From contig NZ_MKVV01000057.1 in assembly GCF_001899645.1 (NCBI RefSeq), positions 98,360 to 151,557 on the forward strand: a stretch of 53,198 nt of DNA. Direction: 5' to 3'. The notes below the pieces were generated by a model. The model was given only the letters and a program-made list of their open reading frames with translations, made no database searches and was not told the DNA's origin. A program made the position numbers and the translations under genes. Shown here one piece after another: positions 1 to 7,921 of the stretch (the stretch's first letter is position 1; each line of letters starts with the position of its first letter). This DNA is from Pseudonocardia sp. 73-21. GTDB taxonomy: Bacteria > Actinomycetota > Actinomycetes > Mycobacteriales > Pseudonocardiaceae.

Positions 1-366
1 GCTACCGACGCCCCTGCTACCGACGTCCCTGCCCCCGACACCCCTGCCTCCGACACCCCTGCCCCCGCCGCGCCGACTGACGGAGGTCCGTCCCCTCGGA
101 GCCCGTCCACCCGGAACCCGTCGAGCCGAGCCCGGCCGGCACCTACCCGCTCCCCGTCCGGCCCGAGCGCCGACCGGCGGTGGGAACAGCTGGCCGGGCA
201 GCTGGCGGCCGCGCTGGCCGGCTCCACCGACCCGCGCGCGGCGGACCTGCGGCAGGCGCTCGAGCGTGCCGGGTTCCCGTCCGCCCGACCGGGCGTGCCG
301 GAGAGCCGGGCGGCGCCGCGCACCACCGCCGTCCCCGGGCCGGACGACCCCGGGGGTGGCGGCTGA
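1..366 (+). CDS. C-terminal end of a Pro/Ala/Asp-rich protein (5' end outside window)
   Basis: The frame is open from base 1 and stops with TGA at 364-366, so only the last 121 residues are visible. The first ~25 residues are a low-complexity tract built from near-repeats of the type T-D-x-P-A-P/S-D-T-P, encoded by direct DNA repeats. A Ser/Pro/Arg-rich linker follows, then a short helix-like segment (about residues 65-95, with WEQLAGQLAAAL and LRQALERAGF) and a Gly-rich end. I recognise no domain and cannot assign a function. The linker plus short C-terminal helix would fit the tail of a larger regulatory or cell-envelope protein. That is a guess. Codon usage matches the neighbours. Confidence 0.6.
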   Translation, partial: ATDAPATDVPAPDTPASDTPAPAAPTDGGPSPRSPSTRNPSSRARPAPTRSPSGPSADRRWEQLAGQLAAALAGSTDPRAADLRQALERAGFPSARPGVPESRAAPRTTAVPGPDDPGGGG

Positions 367-390
367 TCCTCTGTCGGCGACGCTGGAACC

Positions 391-1272
391 ATGGTCGGGG
401 GGATCAGGCGGAGGACTCTGTTGACGGCGGTGGCGGTGCTGCCGCTGGGTGCGTGCACCCGGGCCGGGGTCGCGGCCCCCGCTCCCGCCGCCGCCCCGGC
501 GCCGGTGTACGACGGTCGCCTCGCCGACCTCGAACGGCGCTTCGACGCCCGCGTCGGGGTGTTCGCGATCGACACCGGCACCGGGACCACGGTCGCCCAC
601 CGCGCCGACGAACGGTTCGCGATGTGCTCCACGCACAAGGCGCTGGTGGCCGGGGCGATCACGCTCCGGGGGGACCTGGACCGCCGCATCACCTACACCC
701 GGGCCGAGCTGGTGCCGTACTCGCCCGTCACGGGGACGAACGTGACCGCGGGCATGACCCTCGGGCAGCTGTGCGACGCGGCCGTCCGCCACAGCGACAA
801 CACCGCGGCCAACCTGCTCGTGCGCGAGCTGGGCGGGCCCGCCGCGGTCACCGCGTTCGCCCGCACGCTGGGCGATGACGTCACGCGCCTGGACCGCACC
901 GAACCCGACCTCAACGAGGCCACCCCCGGCGACCCGCGCGACACCACCACCCCCCGGGCCATCGCCGCCGACCTGCGGGCGATGGCGCTGGGGCCGGCGC
1001 TGCCCGAGGCCGGTCGCGCGGCGCTCACCGGCTGGCTGGTGGGTGCCACCACCGGTGCGGGGCGGATCCGGGCCGGCGTGCCGGGCGGCTGGACGGTCGG
1101 CGACAAGACGGGCAGCGGCGGCTACGGCACCGCCAATGACATCGCTGTGCTGTGGCCGCCCACCGGCGCCCCGGTGGTGCTCGCCGTCCTGAGCAGCCGT
1201 CCCACGCAGGACGCCACGTCCGACCCCGCCCTGTTGGCGCAGGCCACGACGATCGCGCTGGCCGCGCTCTGA
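391..1272 (+). CDS. bla: Class A (serine) beta-lactamase, Tat/lipoprotein-type signal
   Basis: Hydrolyses beta-lactam antibiotics outside the membrane. All class A signatures are present in the 293-residue product: S-T-H-K at 80-83 (acylated Ser80), S-D-N at 135-137, the omega-loop glutamate in E-P-D-L-N (Glu171) and K-T-G at 239-241. The N-terminus carries R-R-R-T-L-L (6-11), a plausible twin-arginine motif, followed by a hydrophobic stretch and the lipobox L-G-A-C (19-22), so the mature enzyme could be a Tat-exported lipoprotein anchored at Cys22. Length is normal for the family. The ATG at 391 is used because the signal peptide begins there. It starts 24 bases after the upstream gene ends and has no linked regulator, so it is probably an intrinsic chromosomal enzyme. 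Confidence 0.93.
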   Translation: MVGGIRRRTLLTAVAVLPLGACTRAGVAAPAPAAAPAPVYDGRLADLERRFDARVGVFAIDTGTGTTVAHRADERFAMCSTHKALVAGAITLRGDLDRRITYTRAELVPYSPVTGTNVTAGMTLGQLCDAAVRHSDNTAANLLVRELGGPAAVTAFARTLGDDVTRLDRTEPDLNEATPGDPRDTTTPRAIAADLRAMALGPALPEAGRAALTGWLVGATTGAGRIRAGVPGGWTVGDKTGSGGYGTANDIAVLWPPTGAPVVLAVLSSRPTQDATSDPALLAQATTIALAAL

Positions 1273-1408
1273 CCTCGGATCGTCCGCATGCGGGCGTGAG
1301 GGATCGTCCTTCGTCCCTGTGCCCACGTCGTGTGCTCTAGGGGCTGCCGGACGGGCGGGCAACCTGGTCCTCTGTGCACGCAGCGTGAGCAGCGACACGG
1401 AGGTCCTG

Positions 1409-1793
1409 CCGCCCACGCACGCCAGCCTGTCGGCGGTGTTCATCCACACCGTCAACAACACGGGGTTCTTCGGCGGCCGGAACAGCGGGTTCGCGTTGCT
1501 CCGGCATCGGCGGCTGGATCCTGATGCTGTCGTTCCTGTTCGCCGTCCAGGACGAGGACAAGGTCACCGGGGGTGGCGGCGTCGCGGTGATCATCGGGCA
1601 GGCGCTGGACAGCAACGGGGGCGGCGTGCTGCTGCTGATCTCCGCCGCGGGCCAGTTCTTCTGCACGATCGCCTGCATGACCAGCACCACCCGGATGCTG
1701 TTCGCGTTCAGCCGGGACGGGGCGGTGCCCGGCGGGACGTACTGGGCGAAGCTGAACGCCAGCCGCGTGCCCGTCTACGGGGTGTCCTCCTGA
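1409..1793 (+). pseudogene. Remnant of an APC-family amino-acid permease
   Basis: Two separated pieces of one APC-superfamily permease can be read. The first (about 1409-1500, frame of base 1409) contains V-N-N-T-G-F-F-G-G, typical of a central loop in these permeases. The second (1503-1793, another frame) contains G-G-W-I-L-M-L-S-F-L-F-A-V-Q, then Q-F-F-C-T-I-A-C-M-T-S-T-T-R-M-L-F-A-F-S-R-D-G-A-V-P-G, the well conserved permease segment ending in a TGA. The stretch that normally lies between the two blocks is missing and the frames differ, so this is an internal deletion plus loss of both ends. It directly precedes an ammonia-lyase homologue. A histidine- or aromatic-amino-acid uptake role for the ancestor is plausible from context only. 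Confidence 0.75.
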
Positions 1794-1805
1794 CATCCTC
1801 CGGGG

Positions 1806-3281
1806 ATGACCGACTCGGTGGTCCTCGACGGTGGCCTGACCTGCGAGCAGGTGCACACGATCGCCCACGGCGACGTCCCGGTGGTGGTCGGGCCGGCCGC
1901 CATGGCGCGGGCCACCGCCGCGCACGAGGTGGCGGAGGAGGTGGTCCTGCGCCGACCGGTCTACGGGCGCACCACCGGCGTCGGGTCCAACCGGACGGTG
2001 CAGGTGGGCACGGCCGAGGCCGCCGACCACGGGCTGCGCCTGCTGCGCAGCCACGCCGGAGGGGCCGGTCCGCTGGTGGCGCCCGCGGTGGCCCGGGCGA
2101 TGATGCTGGTGCGGCTCAACCAGCTCGCCGTCGGCGGCTCCGGGGTGCACCCGTCGGTGCTCCACGCGCTGGCCGCCGCGGTGAACCGGGGGCGGGTGCC
2201 CCGGGTGCACCAGGTGGGGGCGATCGGCACCGCCGACCTGACGGCCCTGGCGTCGGCGGCGCTGAGCCTGCTCGGCGAGCGGCCGTGGGCCGACGGCTCG
2301 GTCGGACACCTGCCCGTCAGCCATCTCCCTCCTCACCGCCTCGACGCCCTCGCGTTCGTCAGCAGCAACGCCGCGACCATCGGCGAGGCCGCGCTGGCGT
2401 GCTTCGAGAAGACCGAGCTGCTCGACGCGACGCTGGTGGTGGCGGGGCTGTCCTTCCTCGCCCTCGACGGCTTGGCGGAGGCGTTCGCCGCGGCGGTGCA
2501 CGACGCCCGGCCGCACCCCGGGCAGCGCGACACCGCGCTGCGGCTGCGCACGCTCGTGGGCGGCGAGGCCGGGTTCACCCCTGGTCGTGTGCAGGACCCG
2601 TTCGGGCTCCGCGCGCTGCCGCAGGTGCACGGGCCGGCCGTCGAGGCGGCCCTGCACCTCGCCGAGGTGCTGCGGATCGAGATGAACTCCGCCAGCGAGA
2701 ACCCGCTGATCGACGTCGCGTCGCGCGACGTCCTGCACAACGGCAACTTCCACACCGCCTACCTGACCTACGCGCTCGACACGGCGCGGGCCACCCTGTT
2801 CTCGACCGCCGGGCTGTCCACCGCGCGGCTCGGCGCGCTGGTGGAGCCGACCTTCACCGGGCTGCGCCCGTTCCTCGCCGACGGCCCCGCGGGCAGCTCG
2901 GGCGTCATGATCCTGGAGTACGTGGCCCACTCCGCGCTGGCGGACCTGCGCCACACGGCGGCGCCCGCCGGCCTGGGCAACGCCGTGCTCTCCCGCGGCG
3001 CCGAGGAGCACGCGAGCTTCTCCGCGCAGTCGGCGCACCGCACGAGCGAGGTGCTCCCGTCCAACCGCACCGTCCTCGCGTGCGAGCTCGTCGCAGCCGT
3101 CCGGGCGCTGCGCCAGCGCTCGGACGCACCGCGTGGCGAGGGGCTGTCGGCTGCCTTCTCCGCGGCGGCCGCGGTGCTCGACGACTCCGCCGCCGACCGC
3201 CCCCTCGACCTCGACATCGAGGCGGCGTCGGAGCTGCTCCCGTCACTCGCCGTACATGTCCGGGGGAGCGCTCTGTCCTGA
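1806..3281 (+). CDS. HAL/PAL-family aromatic amino acid lyase homologue lacking the canonical Ala-Ser-Gly (MIO) triad
   Basis: A full-length (491 aa) member of the histidine/phenylalanine ammonia-lyase fold. Family landmarks are in order: the loop tyrosine in V-Y-G-R-T-T-G-V-G (Tyr53), V-Q-D-P-F-G-L-R-x-L-P-Q-V-H-G (~260-275), N-S-A-S-E-N-P-L-I-D and L-H-N-G-N-F-H (~300-320), and the C-terminal helical bundle. The active-site turn, however, reads G-A-I-G-T-A-D-L-T (139-147) where lyases have G-x-V-G-A-S-G-D-L. The Ala-Ser-Gly that cyclises to the MIO electrophile is absent and the loop is one residue shorter. Classical ammonia elimination is therefore unlikely unless an alternative cofactor forms. 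The ORF is otherwise intact with normal codon use, unlike the permease remnant just upstream. It could be a repurposed lyase-fold protein. Confidence 0.8.
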   Translation: MTDSVVLDGGLTCEQVHTIAHGDVPVVVGPAAMARATAAHEVAEEVVLRRPVYGRTTGVGSNRTVQVGTAEAADHGLRLLRSHAGGAGPLVAPAVARAMMLVRLNQLAVGGSGVHPSVLHALAAAVNRGRVPRVHQVGAIGTADLTALASAALSLLGERPWADGSVGHLPVSHLPPHRLDALAFVSSNAATIGEAALACFEKTELLDATLVVAGLSFLALDGLAEAFAAAVHDARPHPGQRDTALRLRTLVGGEAGFTPGRVQDPFGLRALPQVHGPAVEAALHLAEVLRIEMNSASENPLIDVASRDVLHNGNFHTAYLTYALDTARATLFSTAGLSTARLGALVEPTFTGLRPFLADGPAGSSGVMILEYVAHSALADLRHTAAPAGLGNAVLSRGAEEHASFSAQSAHRTSEVLPSNRTVLACELVAAVRALRQRSDAPRGEGLSAAFSAAAAVLDDSAADRPLDLDIEAASELLPSLAVHVRGSALS

Positions 3282-3374
3282 CCCGGCGCTCCCGGACGAC
3301 CACCCAGCGCGTCAGGGCGATTTCACCGACTGTTTGCCGGGAGCTTGCCGCCCGGGGGTTGCTACCCTCCGCGC

Positions 3375-5651
3375 ATGCCGAGGTCGGTTCTCCTCCGTCT
3401 CGCCCCCGTCCACCGGGACGGGCTGGCGCTCGTCCTGAGCTCTGCGCTGACCTCGGGCGTCGGCCTGCTGTACTGGGTCCTGGCGGCGCGGCTGTTCCCG
3501 CCGGACGTGCTCGGCATCAACCAGGTCGCGATCTCCACCATGATGTTCCTGGGTGGCATCGCCCAGCTGAACATGACCTACGCGCTGCTGCGGTTCGTCC
3601 CGGTCGCGGGATGGGCGGCCCGGCGCGTCGTGCTCGGCGGGTACGTCGTGGGGGCCGGCATGGCCGCGCTCGTCGGTGCGGGGTTCGCGCTGGGGGCCCG
3701 GGTGTGGGCGCCGCAGCTGGTCGACGAGTTCGGCCCCGGCCGGCTCCTGCTGTTCTTCGTGGTGGCCACCCCGCTGTGGTCGATCTTCGTGATCCAGGAC
3801 TACGTGCTGACCGGCATCCGCCGGGCCACCGTCGTCCCGGGGGAGAACTTCGTGTTCTCGCTGCTGAAGATCCTGCTGCTGCTCGTGGCCACGGTCCTGG
3901 TGGTGCCCGGCGGCATCGCGGTCAGCTGGGCGGTGGCCACCGCGCTGATCGTCGTCCCGATCAACGTGTGGATGCTGCTGCGGGCGGTGCCGCAGTTCGG
4001 CCGGAACTCGGCCGTGTCGTTCGAGCCGGTCACCGTGTCGGCCATCGCGCGCTTCGTGCGCGCCGACTACGCGGGCGGGGTGTTCTGGCAGGCCGCCCTG
4101 TTCGGCATCCCGCTGCTGGTGCTGGCCCGGCTGGGCGCCGGCGCCGCCGCCGCGTACGCCGTGGTCTGGACGATCACGCAGTCGCTCTACCTGGTCGCCT
4201 CGGGCATGAGCCAGTCGATGGTGGCCCACAGCGCCGGCGACCTCGACGGCCTGGACGGCGCCCGCCGGGCGATGGTCCGCCGCGCGATGGTGCTGGTGGC
4301 CCCGGCGTCGGTGGTCCTCGCCGTGGGCGCGCCGCTGATCCTGTCGCTGTTCGGCCGGCACTACGCCGACTACGGTTCCGGCGCGCTGCGCTGGACGGCG
4401 TTGTCGGCCATCCCCAACGTCGTCACGGCGTCCACGGTCGGGGCGGCGCGGGTGCGTCGGCGGATGGGCGTGCTGTTCGGGGTGCCGGCCGGCATCTCGG
4501 TCATGGTCATCGTGCTGTCGTGGGAGCTCATGCCCGTGCTGGGCATCACCGCGGTGGGCATCTCGTGGCTGACCGCGCAGGTCCTGATGGCCCTCGGGAT
4601 CCTCGTCGCCACCGCGCCGTGGTTGCCGCCCGGCCTGCGCACCGGTGTCGACAGGGTGCGCACCAAGGCCCTGCTGCGTCGGGTCCGGCCGTTCGCGGCC
4701 GCCGACACGCGACGCGACGGCTGGGTGATGGGGGAGCGGCTCGGCGGCGGCTCGGACACGGTCGTCGTGGCCTGCGGGCCCGACGGCGGCATCGGGGGCG
4801 CCCTGCTGAAGGCGAGCGACAGCACGCTCGGCCGCACCCACCTGCGCCGCCAGACCGACGTGCTGCGGGCTCTGCACACGGACACGCGACTCGGCGCCTG
4901 GCGCCGGCTGGTGCCCTCGGTGCTCGACGACGGCGACGCGGGCGGCTCCTACGCCGTCATCGAGTCGCGGCTGGCGGGCCGCGGCGGTGGCGAGGCCCTG
5001 CGTGATCCCGCGCGCCGCCGCCGGTTCCGCTCCAGCGCCGTCTCGGTGATCAGCGAGCTGCACCGCTGCACGGCCACCCCGGCCGTCGTCGGTGACGAGG
5101 AGCTGCGGCTGTGGGTGGCCGAGCCGATGGCGCAGGTCGTGCGCGCGCTGCCCCGCGGCCGCCGCGCCGAGGCCGAACGGCTCGCGGCGATCCTCACCGA
5201 GCAGCTGCGCGGCCGCGTCGTGAGCACCGCGTGGACGCACGGCGACTACACCGCCGACAACGTCCTCACCGCCCCCGACGGGCGCGTGGTGGCGATCGTC
5301 GACTGGTGCCAGGCGCAGCAGCGCGGGCTGGCCGTCCTCGACGTCGTCAGCTTCCTGCTCACCTCCGAACGCGAGCTGCTGGGCAGCGAGCTCGGGGCCG
5401 TCGTGCTGGAGCACCTGGCCGACATCCGCTCCGCCGACAACGAGCTGCTCGCCCGCGCGCAGCGGATGCTCGGCGGCAGCGTGCTCGACGTCCGGCTGCT
5501 CACACTGCTGGGCTGGCTCGCCCACGTCGCCCAGAACATGGCGAAGTCGCCGTCGTTCGCCGCCAACCCGGTGTGGGTGCGGCGCAACCTCGTCGCGGTC
5601 GTGGCCGGAGCGCTCCCCGTGCTGGACGAGCAGGTGACGGCCGGGGTCTAG
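3375..5651 (+). CDS. Fusion of a MATE/Wzx-like flippase and an aminoglycoside-phosphotransferase-like kinase domain
   Basis: The 758-residue protein has two modules. Residues ~1-430 form a polytopic membrane region of roughly 12 hydrophobic segments resembling polysaccharide/lipid-linked oligosaccharide flippases. Residues ~445-740 are soluble and kinase-like, with the Brenner-type catalytic loop H-G-D-Y-T-A-D-N near 622 and the metal-binding V-D-W near 645, as in APH/choline kinases. The nucleotide-binding N-lobe is G-E-R-L-G-G-G-S-D-T. ATG 3375 is preferred to the TTG at 3345 because the shared N-terminus of flippases begins there. The next gene, 7 bases downstream, is a glycosyltransferase, so the pair probably builds and exports a cell-surface glycan. 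The kinase may phosphorylate a sugar or polyol, or regulate the flippase. Aminoglycoside resistance is unlikely. Confidence 0.8.
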   Translation: MPRSVLLRLAPVHRDGLALVLSSALTSGVGLLYWVLAARLFPPDVLGINQVAISTMMFLGGIAQLNMTYALLRFVPVAGWAARRVVLGGYVVGAGMAALVGAGFALGARVWAPQLVDEFGPGRLLLFFVVATPLWSIFVIQDYVLTGIRRATVVPGENFVFSLLKILLLLVATVLVVPGGIAVSWAVATALIVVPINVWMLLRAVPQFGRNSAVSFEPVTVSAIARFVRADYAGGVFWQAALFGIPLLVLARLGAGAAAAYAVVWTITQSLYLVASGMSQSMVAHSAGDLDGLDGARRAMVRRAMVLVAPASVVLAVGAPLILSLFGRHYADYGSGALRWTALSAIPNVVTASTVGAARVRRRMGVLFGVPAGISVMVIVLSWELMPVLGITAVGISWLTAQVLMALGILVATAPWLPPGLRTGVDRVRTKALLRRVRPFAAADTRRDGWVMGERLGGGSDTVVVACGPDGGIGGALLKASDSTLGRTHLRRQTDVLRALHTDTRLGAWRRLVPSVLDDGDAGGSYAVIESRLAGRGGGEALRDPARRRRFRSSAVSVISELHRCTATPAVVGDEELRLWVAEPMAQVVRALPRGRRAEAERLAAILTEQLRGRVVSTAWTHGDYTADNVLTAPDGRVVAIVDWCQAQQRGLAVLDVVSFLLTSERELLGSELGAVVLEHLADIRSADNELLARAQRMLGGSVLDVRLLTLLGWLAHVAQNMAKSPSFAANPVWVRRNLVAVVAGALPVLDEQVTAGV

Positions 5652-5658
5652 TGCGACC

Positions 5659-6696
5659 GTGCGCGTCGCCCTGATCATGCCCACGGTCCGGCCCCACGCG
5701 GGGCGGGTCGCGGAGGAGTTCCTCGACGACGCGCGGGCGAGCGGGATCGACGACGTGTCGCTGTACTTCTCGACCGACCCGCCCCTGCAGCCGGGGGAGC
5801 CGCGGATCGGTGCCGGGTTCGGGCTGGCCGTGCACCACGTCGACGCCGCGGACCGGGCCGCTCTGGGGGTGGGCGGGCTCGTCGAGCGGCCGGGCTACGC
5901 CTCCGCCCGCAACGCGCCGCTGCTGGCGGCCATGCGGGACGGCCACGACGTGGCGGTGTTCGTCGACGACGACGTGCACCCCGGGCGGGGGTTCCTCCGC
6001 TCGCACCTGGACGGGCTGGCGGGCGGCGCGGACGTCACCCGGGGCGGGTACGTCGGCCATGCCGCTCCCCTCGTGGACCTGTCGTCCCTGGTCGACCGGC
6101 GCTGCCTCGGCGATCTCGGGCGGGCCCTGGCCCTGGGCAACGAGGTGCTCCCCGCCGACTGCCTGACGGCCGCCCCCGCGTTCGGGACGGGCGCGCTGCC
6201 CGACCTGCGCCGCGGGCTCGTGGTCTACGGCGGCAACGTGGGGATCTCGCTCGCCGCGCTGGCCGCCGGGCGGATCCCGCCGTTCTTCTGCCCGCCCGGG
6301 GCGCGGGGCGAGGACACCTTCTTCGGGCTGCGGCTGGCGGGCGCGGCCGTCACCGGAGCGGCCCCCGTGCGGCACGACCCGTTCCGGCTCGGCCGCGCCG
6401 CCCCCGCCGCCGTGCCGCCGACCCCGGCCCACCTGCGCCGGTTCGCCGGCGCCGTCCGGGGGTGGGTGCGCTACGCGCCGCTGTGGGTGCGGACCCAGCA
6501 CGACGACCCGGCTCCGGTGCTGGAGGAGATCGCGGCGGTCCACGCCGACCACGACGCGTGCCTCGCGGCGCTGGGTCTCGGCGACATCGCGTCCGCGTTC
6601 GCGCGGGCCGTCGCGTCGTCGGAGTCGGAGCACGCGCTGCTCGAGGCCGCGGACCTGGCGTGGCGGACGGAGATCGTGGCCCGGTTCAGGCCGTGA
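5659..6696 (+). CDS. GT-A fold glycosyltransferase-like protein
   Basis: A 345-residue protein with an N-terminal nucleotide-sugar-binding beginning (V-A-L-I-M-P-T-V) and a D-D-D motif in V-F-V-D-D-D-V-H-P-G (103-105), the usual metal and sugar-nucleotide site of GT-A enzymes. A later R-G-E-D-T-F-F-G block (about 214-221) corresponds to the E-D acceptor-side motif of GT-2-like transferases. No membrane segment is obvious, so it should act at the cytoplasmic membrane face. It starts with GTG 7 bases after the flippase-kinase fusion and is almost certainly co-transcribed with it. Donor and acceptor cannot be told from sequence. Confidence 0.72.
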   Translation: MRVALIMPTVRPHAGRVAEEFLDDARASGIDDVSLYFSTDPPLQPGEPRIGAGFGLAVHHVDAADRAALGVGGLVERPGYASARNAPLLAAMRDGHDVAVFVDDDVHPGRGFLRSHLDGLAGGADVTRGGYVGHAAPLVDLSSLVDRRCLGDLGRALALGNEVLPADCLTAAPAFGTGALPDLRRGLVVYGGNVGISLAALAAGRIPPFFCPPGARGEDTFFGLRLAGAAVTGAAPVRHDPFRLGRAAPAAVPPTPAHLRRFAGAVRGWVRYAPLWVRTQHDDPAPVLEEIAAVHADHDACLAALGLGDIASAFARAVASSESEHALLEAADLAWRTEIVARFRP

Positions 6697-6745
6697 TGTG
6701 GCCCAGCTCCGGCGGCCGGTGCTGCGGCCCGAGCCGCGTCAGCCC

Positions 6746-6900
6746 GTGGTGATGGGCGCGGTGAACCCGGCGGTCCAGGCGCCGGCCGACTCGGCGGTGC
6801 AGACCTGGGTGGACCCCGTGTTCCGCGGCCGCGTCGGGATGGCGGTCTGCGGGCTGGTGCCCTGTTCACGGCCGTGGGCGTGACCACCCGGCTGCGGTCG
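6746..6900 (+). pseudogene. Short remnant of an MFS transporter
   Basis: The reading V-Q-T-W-V-D-P-V-F-R-G-R-V (frame of 6749) matches the cytoplasmic loop that MFS exporters of the EntS/MdfA-like type carry between helices 10 and 11. After it the frame shifts to L-F-T-A-V-G-V. No start codon, upstream helices or C-terminus are left. The assignment rests on about 40 residues, so it is tentative. It fills most of the 204-base space between the glycosyltransferase and the convergent aldo-keto reductase. Confidence 0.4.
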
Positions 6901-7767
6901 TCAGCCGCCGATCGCGTCCAGCTCCGCGACCGCGTCGGGGGGCAGGACGAGTCCGGCCCCCGTGACGTTCTCGCGCAGGTGCTCGACCGAGGACGTGCCC
7001 GGGATCAGCAGGATGTTGCGTGAGCGCTGCAGCAGCCACGCGAGGGCGACGGACATCGGCGTGGCGTCGAGCCGCTTCGCCACGGACGCGAGCGCATCGG
7101 ACTGCAGCGGGGAGAAGCCGCCGAGCGGGAAGTAGGGGACGTAGGCGATGCCCTGCGCGGCCAGGGAGTCGACCAGCGCGTCGTCGTCGCGGTGGGCGAT
7201 GTTGTACATGTTCTGCACGCACACCACCGGCGCGATCGCCTGCGCCTCGGCCACCTGCTCGGCGTCGACCGTGCTGAGGCCGAGGTGCCGGATCAGCCCC
7301 TGCTGCTGGAGCTCCGCGAGCGCCGTGAACTGCTCCGCGATCGAGCCCGGCTCGGGGGCGTCGAGGCCGCCGACCCGCAGGTTGACGACGTCGATCGCCT
7401 CCAGGTCGAGGCGCCCCAGGTTGTCGTGGACCTGCGCGCGGAGCTCGTCGGGGGTACGGGCGTGCGGCCACCCGCCCGTCTCGTCGCGGCGGGCCCCGAC
7501 CTTCGTGACGATGTGCAGACCGTCGGGGTAGGGGGCGAGGGCCTCGCGGATGATCTTGTTGGTGACGTGCGGGCCGTAGAAGTCGGCGGTGTCGATGTGG
7601 GTGATGCCGAGCGTCACCACCTCGCGCAGCACGGCGATCGCGGCGTCGCGGTCCTTCGGCGGGCCGAACACGCCGGGGCCGGCGAGCTGCATGGCGCCGT
7701 AGCCGATGCGGGTGAGGTCGAGGTCGCCGACGCGGTAGGTGCCGCCGGAGATGTCATGGAGTGCCAT
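6901..7767 (-). CDS. Aldo-keto reductase
   Basis: A 288-residue TIM-barrel NAD(P)H-dependent oxidoreductase. The N-terminal R-I-G-Y-G-A-M-Q-L, the H-I-D-T-A-D-F-Y-G block and I-V-T-K-V-G provide three members of the catalytic tetrad (Asp59, Tyr64, Lys89). At the position of the fourth, histidine in D-L-Y-x-x-H, this protein has D-V-V-N-L-R, so Arg131 replaces His. That substitution is shared by a subgroup of AKRs, so activity may be altered rather than lost. It is divergent from the HpsN-like dehydrogenase with ~150 bases between, and may belong to the same catabolic locus, but no LacI operator serves its own start. Substrate unknown. Confidence 0.88.
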   Translation of the reverse strand: MALHDISGGTYRVGDLDLTRIGYGAMQLAGPGVFGPPKDRDAAIAVLREVVTLGITHIDTADFYGPHVTNKIIREALAPYPDGLHIVTKVGARRDETGGWPHARTPDELRAQVHDNLGRLDLEAIDVVNLRVGGLDAPEPGSIAEQFTALAELQQQGLIRHLGLSTVDAEQVAEAQAIAPVVCVQNMYNIAHRDDDALVDSLAAQGIAYVPYFPLGGFSPLQSDALASVAKRLDATPMSVALAWLLQRSRNILLIPGTSSVEHLRENVTGAGLVLPPDAVAELDAIGG

Positions 7768-7844
7768 GGCCCCATCCTGCGCCGGGTGCGCCGCGGCAGC
7801 GAGGGCACCGGTCGTCCTGGGACCGGGAGAGCCAGGATCGCCTC

Positions 7845-7873
7845 TTGCCGTACCGGCAGGTCCAACTTAGTGT
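7845..7873 (+). promoter_or_regulatory. Predicted sigma-70-type promoter of the HpsN-like gene
   Basis: TTGCCG (7845-7850), 17-base spacer, TAGTGT (7868-7873). The -10 overlaps the left end of the LacI operator at 7871, as expected for repression. Transcription would begin near 7880. Confidence 0.5.
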
Positions 7874-7884
7874 ATGCGTATGCA
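7871..7884. promoter_or_regulatory. LacI-family operator O1
   Basis: TGTATGCGTATGCA, an imperfect palindrome centred on CG. Its reverse complement is found exactly at 15693-15706, and close variants lie at 9214 and 14601. The usual LacI core (central CG flanked by symmetrical half-sites) is visible. It overlaps the predicted -10 and start point of the HpsN-like gene. Confidence 0.75.
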
Positions 7885-7921
7885 TCTGACGGATCAGGAC
7901 AAGGAGCGGGTCGGCGCCGGG

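Noticed and set aside
1319..5005. A 1228-codon plus-strand frame across the lyase and flippase genes
   Set aside because: Arg/Gly/Ala-rich translation without any domain. It is a frame shadow of the two real genes, caused by GC-rich third positions.
3375..5651. Aminoglycoside resistance by the APH-like domain
   Set aside because: The domain is fused to a flippase and lies next to a glycosyltransferase; only the general kinase motifs match.
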